From Nitrosomonadaceae bacterium (GTDB lineage Bacteria > Pseudomonadota > Gammaproteobacteria > Burkholderiales > Nitrosomonadaceae): 22,077 bases of DNA. Location of the stretch: contig CAKKRO010000114.1 in assembly GCA_919902625.1 (NCBI GenBank), forward strand, positions 1-22,077, given 5' to 3'. This document shows, piece after piece, positions 15,925 to 22,077 of this stretch. The notes under the pieces were generated by a model, which was not told the DNA's origin, did not search any database, and worked only from the letters and a program-made list of their open reading frames with translations. Every line of letters begins with the position of its first letter. Position 1 is the first letter of the stretch. The position numbers and the translations under genes are program-made.

Positions 15925-17577
15925 TCACGCATTACGAAAGCGCGAATGCTTAACGATTAAAATCGTTAATAAAGGCAATACAAAACCAATAATCGTGACC
16001 GTAATCAGTAGTTGCCCCAATTCACTATAATCGGCTGGAACAGTTACTTGACCTGAAACAGAATCTTTTACTTCACGCGTGACCTCGTAGAACTGATTAA
16101 GATACTTGGTTCCCAGTTGGGATGCAGACAGGGCCAGATTAGTAAAAGATGCCATCACAGCAAAAAAGGTGGCTTTGAGCTTCTCGGGTGCGGAATTTGC
16201 AATCCAGGCCAGCATTGGAATCATTGCAATCTGCCCCAACGGTGATTCCAATGCCGTATCAATCAGAACAATGAAACGCGCATCGACAACACCGCCCGTT
16301 AATGAAGCCGTCCATTCATGCAGACCAAAATACATGCCGATAATAGGCATCGAAAGGAAGGTACCTACGATAGTAAGAAAACCGATGATGTAAGCAATGG
16401 AGCGCTCGGCCATAAAGCGGCGAAAAATAAACATGCCGAATAGTGTCAGTACCGCGCCAACCAAAGACAATACGGCGAGAAACTGCTGATCAAAGCCCAA
16501 TGTATCAATCATCCACCAAGTGGAACCGGCGCCCGGCCCGGGAATCGCACGAAATACAAATATCAGAACGGCTGTGCCCACCAATACGTTACGTGCTTCG
16601 GGCTCAAGTTCTTCAGTCAACCGCCACATCAGAAATATGACGATAGCCATGGAGATGACAAATATAATTTCTTCTCCACCGGGTATGCGGCTCAGACCAA
16701 CACCCAATGACATCACCGTAAAAACAAGCCCCCCACCAAGAATCCACCAGTTAACGGGCGGTGGCTCTGAGTGAAAACCGAGCAGCACACCAGCCTCTTG
16801 CCGGCTATGGCCCTGTGCAAGAAAACGTTTCAGTTCACGCCTCTGTAGCCAGGATGCGAAAACCACGCCAAAAATAGAAACCAGTGGAATAATTAAAGCC
16901 AGTTGATAAACAAACAAATACACGGCTTCCTTTTCAGCTTCCGGCAATGCGCCTGCATCGCGCAGTAAAAAAACATTGGCGATGGATACGAGCACGCCAC
17001 CACCGATGATGGCCACACGTCCCAGGGTTTGCATGGTGACATGCATTAATTTGCGTTTCTCCAGATCCAGTTTCTGGCCATTTTCATCGACTCGCGGCAC
17101 CGCTTCGACTGTCATGGCATCTGCCACAACATCCTGTAAAACATAACCGATCGGCGCCAGTAATGCGGATAGCACAAACCAGGTTTCAACAGATGCCATC
17201 GCTGCCATGGCTTCGGTATGCCCCAGCAATCCGATCATGATCAGCAGACTCAGCATGATCAGACCAGCCCCCAGATACACCAGTAGCCCCTTCCAGCGCC
17301 AGACCAGATCGACCAAATGACCCAATGGCATTTTGAGTGCCCATGGCAACATCATCCAGAATCCCAGCATGGCCAGAAATTCAGCGGAAAGACCCAGTTT
17401 CTCCTTAACGTAGAATGTGCCAACAATGCCTGTCAGCCCCGAAATACCCGCAGCAACGTAAACCATCAGCGGTGGCAAATAAGACAGGCGCATTTCACGC
17501 CCCAATGCAAGAATGTTGGCGCTAAACCAATGGGCTATTACGGATACAAATCCCGTGGCTGGTAGTAGATTCTTCAT
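15925..17577 (-). CDS. MFS permease resembling folate/biopterin (BT1) transporters
   Basis: A large, strongly hydrophobic inner-membrane protein (550 aa) with at least 12 membrane segments by inspection, in two halves with a cytoplasmic loop near 160-180 (VDENGQKLDLEKRK) and another near 250-270 (LQRRELKRFLAQGHSRQEAG). Two features recall the BT1/folate-biopterin family: the MPLGHLVDLVWRWKGLLVYLGAG loop after the second segment, and the paired-Asp motif LQDVVADAMTVEAV (D149, D153). Substrate cannot be read from sequence; folate or pterin is only one option. No Shine-Dalgarno sequence precedes the ATG at 17577. It follows the degS-like gene after 91 nt, but a candidate promoter there suggests it may be transcribed alone. 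The family assignment is moderately sure, the substrate unknown. Confidence 0.8.
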   Translation of the reverse strand: MKNLLPATGFVSVIAHWFSANILALGREMRLSYLPPLMVYVAAGISGLTGIVGTFYVKEKLGLSAEFLAMLGFWMMLPWALKMPLGHLVDLVWRWKGLLVYLGAGLIMLSLLIMIGLLGHTEAMAAMASVETWFVLSALLAPIGYVLQDVVADAMTVEAVPRVDENGQKLDLEKRKLMHVTMQTLGRVAIIGGGVLVSIANVFLLRDAGALPEAEKEAVYLFVYQLALIIPLVSIFGVVFASWLQRRELKRFLAQGHSRQEAGVLLGFHSEPPPVNWWILGGGLVFTVMSLGVGLSRIPGGEEIIFVISMAIVIFLMWRLTEELEPEARNVLVGTAVLIFVFRAIPGPGAGSTWWMIDTLGFDQQFLAVLSLVGAVLTLFGMFIFRRFMAERSIAYIIGFLTIVGTFLSMPIIGMYFGLHEWTASLTGGVVDARFIVLIDTALESPLGQIAMIPMLAWIANSAPEKLKATFFAVMASFTNLALSASQLGTKYLNQFYEVTREVKDSVSGQVTVPADYSELGQLLITVTIIGFVLPLLTILIVKHSRFRNA

Positions 17578-17616
17578 AAATATTATTTTCGTTATATTCC
17601 TGACAAGTCACTCACA

Positions 17617-17645
17617 ATTATCCAGGCATTCAATGCCATTGACGC
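17617..17645 (-). promoter_or_regulatory. Candidate promoter with a palindrome in its spacer, before the MFS gene
   Basis: On the minus strand GATAAT (17617-17622, 5 of 6 to the -10 box) lies 17 bp from GCGTCA (17640-17645, 3 of 6 to the -35 box). The spacer contains the perfect palindrome GGCATT-C-AATGCC (17625-17637, plus-strand reading). A binding site between -35 and -10 would suit a regulator, but the match of the -35 is poor and the palindrome is short. Confidence 0.3.
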
Positions 17646-17668
17646 GGACCTGAAGTTTCTTTGATTTT

Positions 17669-18808
17669 TTACTGTTGCTTGGGGCGCATACCCACTTTTA
17701 TCTGAATAGACTTTTCCTGCTTATTGCGTATCACGATAATTGTCGCGGTATCGCCGGGTGACAGGGCTGCAACCAGATTGAGCATCTCCGCTGAATTCTT
17801 TACCGGCTTACCTTCCACAGCAATCAATATGTCTCCTGGCTTGATGCCTGCCTTATCTGCCGGACCATCTCTAAGCACACTGGCTACCAGTGTTCCCGTT
17901 GAATTATCCAGATTAAATGATTCCGCCAGCTCCTCCGTTATATCCTGCATGCTGACGCCCAGCCAGCCCCGTATCACACCGCCCGACTGAATAATTTGCT
18001 CCATGATCTGCTTGGCCGCATGAATGGGAATCGCAAAACCAATGCCCAGCGAACCACCGGTGCGCGAATAAATCGCTGTATTAATGCCAATCAAATTGCC
18101 CGACGTATCTGTCAATGCGCCACCGGAATTGCCCGGATTAATTGCTGCATCGGTTTGAATAAAATCTTCAAAGGTATTGATCCCAACCTGGCTCCTGCTC
18201 AGCGCACCGACAATACCCATCGTAACACTTTGCCCGACACCGAATGGATTGCCGACCGCCAGCACGACATCGCCCACCTTGACTTGTTTAGACTGACCGA
18301 AAGTGATTGCCGGCAAATCCTGCAGATCAACCTTCAGAACCGCCAAATCTGTTTCGGGATCTGAACCAATAACGCTCGCCCTGGTTTTTCTGCCATCGAC
18401 CAATGCAATCTCAACCTCATCCGCCGCTTCCACGACATGATGATTGGTCAGTATATAGCCATTAGGACTGACAATAACGCCTGAGCCCAGGCTTGATGTG
18501 CGGCGTGTCCGAGACTCAAATTGTTCGCCAAAGAACCTGCGAAACATGGGATCATTCAGCAGCGGGTGAGCTGGTTCTTTTATTTCCTTGCGGGTAAAAA
18601 TATTGACAACCGACGGCATGGCTATCTCGGCTGCCTTGGAATAGCTGTCAGGTCTTCCAGTATCCACGACAAGCGCGGCTTCTTTCACCGTCACGATCTC
18701 CCCCCGGGGTTTCCAGGGTAACAATTCAGGCCGCAGCGTGGAAACCACAAAAAAAATAGCCAGCAATACGGTTGCAGTTTGTGCAAAAATCAACCAGAGT
18801 CTGTACAT
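17669..18808 (-). CDS. Membrane-anchored Do/HtrA serine protease, DegS/AlgW type
   Basis: Periplasmic trypsin-like protease tethered to the inner membrane. The 379- or 380-aa protein has an N-terminal membrane segment (about 3-24) instead of a cleaved signal, a protease domain at about 60-270 with the triad H125 (LTNHHVVEAA), D155 (DPETDLAVL) and S229 (NPGNSGGAL), and a single PDZ domain at about 285-375 (RGWLGVSMQD, GPADKAGIKPGDILIAVEG). One PDZ plus an anchor is the DegS/AlgW layout, whose members cleave an anti-sigma factor (RseA, MucA) on envelope stress; DegP and DegQ have two PDZ domains. No rpoE or rseA lies nearby, so the substrate is unknown. The frame opens at TTG 18811, directly followed by ATG 18808; a GGAG lies 9 nt from the TTG and 12 from the ATG. 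I use the ATG. Confidence 0.93.
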   Translation of the reverse strand: MYRLWLIFAQTATVLLAIFFVVSTLRPELLPWKPRGEIVTVKEAALVVDTGRPDSYSKAAEIAMPSVVNIFTRKEIKEPAHPLLNDPMFRRFFGEQFESRTRRTSSLGSGVIVSPNGYILTNHHVVEAADEVEIALVDGRKTRASVIGSDPETDLAVLKVDLQDLPAITFGQSKQVKVGDVVLAVGNPFGVGQSVTMGIVGALSRSQVGINTFEDFIQTDAAINPGNSGGALTDTSGNLIGINTAIYSRTGGSLGIGFAIPIHAAKQIMEQIIQSGGVIRGWLGVSMQDITEELAESFNLDNSTGTLVASVLRDGPADKAGIKPGDILIAVEGKPVKNSAEMLNLVAALSPGDTATIIVIRNKQEKSIQIKVGMRPKQQ

Positions 18809-18881
18809 CAAAGCGTGTTACTCCAAAATTAAAATAGCTGCATGTATTTATTGAACCGTCTATGAGTCAAGGAGAAAATCA

Positions 18882-19628
18882 ATGCATCGAGATGAGCTGG
18901 AAAATCATCTGAATCAATTACTGGACATATCCCGTTTCCATGATTATTGCCCAAATGGCCTGCAAGTGGAAGGGCGCGACAACATTCATATCATTATCAG
19001 CGGCGTAACCGCCTCCCTCGATCTTCTGCAAGCCGCTGTAGCAGCCAAGGCAGATGCGGTTCTGGTTCATCATGGCTATTTCTGGCGGGGTGAGGACACG
19101 CGCATAACCGGCATGAAAAGCCGTCGCATCGCCTTATTAATGCAGCACGGCATTAATTTATTCGCCTATCATCTGCCGCTGGATGTCCACCCAGAGTTTG
19201 GTAACAATGCCTTGTTCGGGAGAAAATTGGGGCTGATTGAAACCAGTCGTTTCGGCGAGCAGGACATTGCCGTGCAGGGAAGATTGGCGCAAGCCATGAC
19301 CCTGGGCGCATTGGGTGAAAAAATATCCCTGACTTTATCGCGCCAGCCCATGATGATCGGTGATCCAGACAAAACCGTTCAGCGCATTGCGTGGTGTACC
19401 GGCGCTGCCCAGAGCTATTTTGAGGCGGCCATCCAGCGCGGTGTCGATGCATTCATTACCGGCGAGATCTCGGAACAAACCGTTCATGCCGCACGTGAAT
19501 CAGGTGTCGCATTTATCGCGGCAGGACACCATGCAACGGAACGTTATGGTGTACAAGCGCTGGGGGATCACATTGCACAAGCATTCGGTATCCGGCATCA
19601 GTTTATTGACATTGAAAATCCGGTATAA
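18882..19628 (+). CDS. Nif3-like dinuclear metal centre protein (YbgI family)
   Basis: A 248-aa member of the widespread NIF3/YbgI family (sometimes called GTP cyclohydrolase 1 type 2 homologue), whose cellular function remains unclear. It has the metal-binding histidines H63 and H64 (VHHGYFWRG), the region YHLPLDVHPEFGNN (H97, D101) and a C-terminal AGHHATERYGVQAL with H216, H217 and E220. The length is that of the short bacterial form without the inserted PII-like domain. A strong Shine-Dalgarno sequence (AAGGAG, 18869-18874) is 7 nt before the ATG. It is divergent from the degS-like gene across a 73-bp gap in which I see no clear promoter. Confidence 0.94.
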   Translation: MHRDELENHLNQLLDISRFHDYCPNGLQVEGRDNIHIIISGVTASLDLLQAAVAAKADAVLVHHGYFWRGEDTRITGMKSRRIALLMQHGINLFAYHLPLDVHPEFGNNALFGRKLGLIETSRFGEQDIAVQGRLAQAMTLGALGEKISLTLSRQPMMIGDPDKTVQRIAWCTGAAQSYFEAAIQRGVDAFITGEISEQTVHAARESGVAFIAAGHHATERYGVQALGDHIAQAFGIRHQFIDIENPV

Positions 19629-19637
19629 CGGGACTAT

Positions 19638-19666
19638 CTGGCAATTTTTACATCAGACGATATAAT
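19638..19666 (+). promoter_or_regulatory. Predicted sigma70 promoter reading towards mltA
   Basis: CTGGCA (19638-19643, 4 of 6 to TTGACA) and a perfect TATAAT (19661-19666) are 17 bp apart on the plus strand. Transcription would start near 19673, leaving a leader of about 180 nt before the mltA ATG at 19855. This leader would run antisense to the whole 35-residue gene at 19691-19798. Predicted by match only. Confidence 0.5.
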
Positions 19667-19690
19667 GACAAGCCCAACGATAATCAGCTA

Positions 19691-19798
19691 TCAGTCTTTG
19701 TTTTCATCGTCCTTCTTTTTACCTGAAAACATAGTCCACCATATGATAAAAAGAAATAAACCTAACGCCACAGCTGCTTCGGCCACAAGTAACCACAT
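19691..19798 (-). CDS. Small single-pass membrane protein, 35 aa, function unknown
   Basis: A short open frame of 36 codons: ATG at 19798, stop TGA at 19691. Residues 1-24 are almost wholly hydrophobic (MWLLVAEAAVALGLFLFIIW, then WTMF), and the remainder is a charged tail SGKKKDDENKD, the layout of a one-segment inner-membrane protein with a cytoplasmic tail. It lies in the otherwise empty 226-bp gap between nif3 and mltA, convergent with nif3 (62 nt apart) and divergent from mltA. No strong Shine-Dalgarno sequence precedes the ATG. I do not recognise the protein; small bitopic proteins of this kind are often missed in annotation. The hydrophobic segment with its sharp change to a charged tail is unlikely by chance, but coding is not proven. 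Confidence 0.6.
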   Translation of the reverse strand: MWLLVAEAAVALGLFLFIIWWTMFSGKKKDDENKD

Positions 19799-19854
19799 AA
19801 ATTCAGGATCGCTGTAAAGTTGAAAAATTAAGCCCTCACTTTAACCAATATTTA

Positions 19855-21054
19855 ATGAAAAACCAATTAAGTTTTCTTTTAGCCGCTTCGTTCCTGTTGC
19901 TTGCTGCCTGTTCTACCGCAACAATCAGCCCCACCATAACACCCGGTCAACCCACTGAAGCGGTCACTCCGCCCCCGGAAAAACCACTCACAAAATCCAT
20001 ACACAAACAAACACAATGGTCTGCACTGACCGGCTGGACGGATGATGATCTGTCACCGGCATGGCAAGCGTTTGTGAAAAGCTGCATTGTTTTAAGCAAG
20101 CAACCGCTCTGGAAAGAAACCTGCAGAATTGCGGCCTCGCTGCAGAAACCGAATAACACAGCACTGCGGAATTTCTTTGAAACCCGCTTCACGCCTTATC
20201 AGATCATCAATACGGACAACAGCGAAGAAGGATTGATTACCGGCTACTACGAGCCGCTACTCAAGGGAAGCCGCCAGCCTTCCAGCCGTTATCGCTACCC
20301 GGTTTATGCTGCTCCCGATGAGCTCCTGACTATTGATTTAGGCGCAGCCTATCCGGAACTTAAAGATTTGCGCTTACGTGGCCGCCTGAATGGACGCAAA
20401 GTGGTTCCATATTACAGCCGCGCCGAAATCATGAATAATCCAAAAATACTGAACGGCTATGAACTGTTGTGGGTGGAAGACGAGGTTGAATTGTTTTTTC
20501 TGCACGTTCAAGGATCCGGCCGGATTGTTTTCGATAACGGGGAAGTGATGAAAATAGGCTTCGCCGACCAGAACGGCCACCCTTATAACTCTATCGGCAA
20601 GCTATTGGTGCAACGCGGTGAGTTGGCTCTGGAAAAAGCATCCATGCAGGGAATCAAGCAGTGGGGGCAGCAAAATCCGGATAAACTGGCCGAATTGCTG
20701 CAACAAAACGCCCGTTATGTATTTTTCCGTGAATTGCCTTCCGATTTATCAGGCCCGATCGGTGCAATGGGCATCCCTCTGACAGCCGGCAGAAGTATCG
20801 CCATCGATCCCCTCTCAATCCCTCAGGGAGCACCGGTATTTCTGGCAACCACCTGGCCTAACACAAATAAACCGCTCAATCGCTTAATGGTGGCGCAAGA
20901 TGTCGGTGGCGCCATCAAGGGCGGCATACGTGCCGACTTCTTCTGGGGATTCGGACATGAAGCCGGCAATCAGGCAGGCAAAATGAAGCAATCGGGAAAA
21001 ATGTGGGTTTTGATGCCACGCGACTATACGGCGCCTGCACTGACGCGACAATAA
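19855..21054 (+). CDS. mltA: Membrane-bound lytic murein transglycosylase A
   Basis: Outer-membrane lipoprotein that cleaves peptidoglycan glycan strands with formation of 1,6-anhydro-muramic acid ends. The 399-aa precursor begins with a lipoprotein signal peptide (lipobox LLAAC, C19), followed by a Thr/Pro-rich linker, the MltA domain (LITGYYEPLLKGSRQPS at about 124-140, VQGSGRIVFDNGE near 220) and the C-terminal 3D domain with conserved aspartates in AQDVGGAIKGGIRADFFWGFG (D349, D361). Length and domain order match the family. The ATG at 19855 has no Shine-Dalgarno sequence, but the signal peptide fixes the start. A terminator follows directly. Confidence 0.97.
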   Translation: MKNQLSFLLAASFLLLAACSTATISPTITPGQPTEAVTPPPEKPLTKSIHKQTQWSALTGWTDDDLSPAWQAFVKSCIVLSKQPLWKETCRIAASLQKPNNTALRNFFETRFTPYQIINTDNSEEGLITGYYEPLLKGSRQPSSRYRYPVYAAPDELLTIDLGAAYPELKDLRLRGRLNGRKVVPYYSRAEIMNNPKILNGYELLWVEDEVELFFLHVQGSGRIVFDNGEVMKIGFADQNGHPYNSIGKLLVQRGELALEKASMQGIKQWGQQNPDKLAELLQQNARYVFFRELPSDLSGPIGAMGIPLTAGRSIAIDPLSIPQGAPVFLATTWPNTNKPLNRLMVAQDVGGAIKGGIRADFFWGFGHEAGNQAGKMKQSGKMWVLMPRDYTAPALTRQ

Positions 21055-21085
21055 AAAAGCCTGCCGGACTTACCCGGCAGGCTTT
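21053..21085. terminator. Bidirectional intrinsic terminator between mltA and dsbC
   Basis: A perfect 12-bp stem (AAAGCCTGCCGG at 21056-21067 and CCGGCAGGCTTT at 21074-21085) has a 6-base loop. On the minus strand it is followed by a long T run, making it a strong terminator for dsbC; on the plus strand the T run is only three bases, adequate for mltA. It sits directly between the two convergent stop codons. Confidence 0.92.
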
Positions 21086-21103
21086 CTGAGACGACTTTAA
21101 ACT

Positions 21104-21826
21104 TTATTGACTCTTGCTTGCGCTTTCCAGTTTTTCTTCAATCGCTGCGGCAGGAATCATGCCGCCCACAATCGAGCCATCCGCAAAAACCAGTGTCGGC
21201 GTACCCGACACTTTATTCTCACGGCCTGATTTTACCAATACTTCCAAGGGCGTCTCGCAATCCTTACTCGATGGCGCAACTCCCCTGAGCATAAAATCAT
21301 CCCATGCTTTTAATTGATTATCAGAACACCAGATTTTCTTAGAGACCTCCATGGAGCCGTTCAGTACCGGGTAAAGCAAGGTATAAATGGTAATATCCGT
21401 AACGTTGACCAGCTCCTTTTCCAACTGCTTGCAGTAAGGGCAATTAGGATCCGTAAAAACCGCCAATCGGCGTTTACCATTGCCTTTAACCGTTTTGATT
21501 GCAAATTCCAGCGGCAAGGAATCAAGCGGAACACGGCGCGCAGCCTTAATCTCCTGCAAACGCTCATTCGTCATGCTCACCCGGGTTTTAGTATCGATCA
21601 CATGACCGAAGAAGAAATAATCCGCTTTATCATCGGTATAAAATATTTCATCGCCCACAACCACCTCATATAGCCCCAAATAAGGTGTTTTCTTCAAACT
21701 TTCAATGTTGTGACCGGCGAAATGCGGTTGAATGGCTTTTCTCAATGCTTCTTCATCTGCCCAGATAATCCCGGAAAAGAAACTTAATACCAAAATTGCA
21801 ATGACCAGCTTCCAGCGCATAACCAT
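21104..21826 (-). CDS. dsbC: Thiol:disulfide interchange protein DsbC
   Basis: Periplasmic disulfide isomerase that reshuffles wrong disulfides; it works as a dimer and is kept reduced by DsbD. The 240-aa precursor has a signal peptide (about 1-23, ending IIWA before DEEALRK), an N-terminal dimerisation domain at about 24-85 (LYEVVVGDEIFYTDDKADYFFFG) and a thioredoxin-fold domain with active-site C129-P-Y-C132 and the cis-proline SGTPTLVF (P210). C167 and C190 correspond to the second, structural disulfide of E. coli DsbC. A GGGGA just upstream supports the ATG at 21826; an ATG two codons inside is equally possible. It is 21 nt downstream of the UbiH-family gene, so the two are probably one transcript. 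Confidence 0.97.
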   Translation of the reverse strand: MVMRWKLVIAILVLSFFSGIIWADEEALRKAIQPHFAGHNIESLKKTPYLGLYEVVVGDEIFYTDDKADYFFFGHVIDTKTRVSMTNERLQEIKAARRVPLDSLPLEFAIKTVKGNGKRRLAVFTDPNCPYCKQLEKELVNVTDITIYTLLYPVLNGSMEVSKKIWCSDNQLKAWDDFMLRGVAPSSKDCETPLEVLVKSGRENKVSGTPTLVFADGSIVGGMIPAAAIEEKLESASKSQ

Positions 21827-21847
21827 GATGTCCCCAGTTTAAAAAAA

Positions 21848-22077
21848 TTAATTCAGCGCGTATTGTATCAATCGATTTTTGATCAACGGCAAATGATTGG
21901 TGATCTCCAGCCCTAAATTTCGCAAACGGGCCAATGTCGGATTGGTGTTATTAAATAATTTTTGCAAGCCATCAGTCACCAATTCCATAGCCAGAATATC
22001 TTCCTTGCGAGCCAGCTCGTAACGCCGCAACAACATAAAATCACCACAATCTGTCTGCATCCCCCGCTTATTGATGA
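21848..22077 (-). CDS. UbiH/UbiF-family FAD-dependent monooxygenase, C-terminal end (partial)
   Basis: Only the last 76 residues or so are in the window; the frame stays open to the right-hand edge with no upstream stop. The sequence DCGDFMLLRRYELARKEDIL, then AMELVTDGLQKLF and LRNLGLEI, is the typical C-terminal helix region of the ubiquinone-biosynthesis hydroxylases (UbiH, UbiF, UbiI and relatives), which hydroxylate the quinone ring. The FAD- and NAD(P)H-binding motifs lie outside the window, so the exact member cannot be told. The internal ATG at 22060 is not a plausible start. It lies immediately upstream of dsbC. Confidence 0.85.
   Translation of the reverse strand, partial: INKRGMQTDCGDFMLLRRYELARKEDILAMELVTDGLQKLFNNTNPTLARLRNLGLEITNHLPLIKNRLIQYALN

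Noticed and set aside
19360..19665. Open frames overlapping nif3 on the plus strand and long frames antisense to mltA, dsbC and tolA
   Set aside because: They run through well-conserved genes in other frames and show no domain, signal or membrane pattern; shadows of the real genes.

Overview
This looks like ordinary core chromosome from a betaproteobacterium, most likely a Nitrosomonas-like member of the Nitrosomonadales. That placement is inferred from gene content, gene order, protein character and a moderate GC content judged by eye; no similarity search was possible. I see no insertion sequence, prophage, CRISPR array, toxin-antitoxin pair or rRNA. About 95% of the window is coding.

Layout. 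(1) 1-5144, minus strand: a macromolecular-synthesis cluster read rpsU - yqeY - dnaG - rpoD, followed 13 nt later by a CAU-anticodon tRNA (probably tRNA-Ile2) and a strong intrinsic terminator. rpoD has its own good sigma70-type promoter in the gap after dnaG. (2) 5299-7453: tsaD (tRNA t6A modification, plus strand), plsY (phospholipid synthesis, minus) and folB (folate synthesis, plus). (3) 7546-14297, minus strand: a long Tol-Pal unit read ybgC - tolQ - tolR - tolA - tolB - pal - cpoB, continuing into the queuosine precursor genes queE and queC. (4) 14415-17577, minus: cysM (cysteine synthase B), a small secreted helix-hairpin-helix protein (ComEA-like) and a large MFS permease resembling folate/biopterin transporters. 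(5) 17669-22077: a membrane-anchored DegS-type protease (minus), divergent nif3-like gene (plus), a short unlisted 35-residue membrane protein (minus), mltA (plus), dsbC (minus) and the C-terminal end of a UbiH-family monooxygenase (minus) that runs off the window.

How the genes work together. Much of the window serves the cell envelope: Tol-Pal and CpoB couple outer-membrane constriction to peptidoglycan synthesis, MltA cleaves peptidoglycan, DsbC corrects periplasmic disulfides, the DegS-like protease monitors periplasmic stress, and PlsY starts phospholipid synthesis. A second theme is tRNA and translation: RpsU, a CAU tRNA, TsaD, and QueE/QueC.

I did not find a new multi-gene system. The points most worth a second look are the 35-residue membrane protein at 19691-19798 and the consensus-like promoter that reads across it towards mltA; a 7-bp tandem repeat directly in front of folB; two palindromes near the MFS and comEA genes; the tRNA joined to rpoD; and the long basic N-terminal extension of RpoD. 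Several starts are better placed inside the longest open frame (rpoD, plsY, tolB, tolA, cysM, degS-like), and these corrections are used below.
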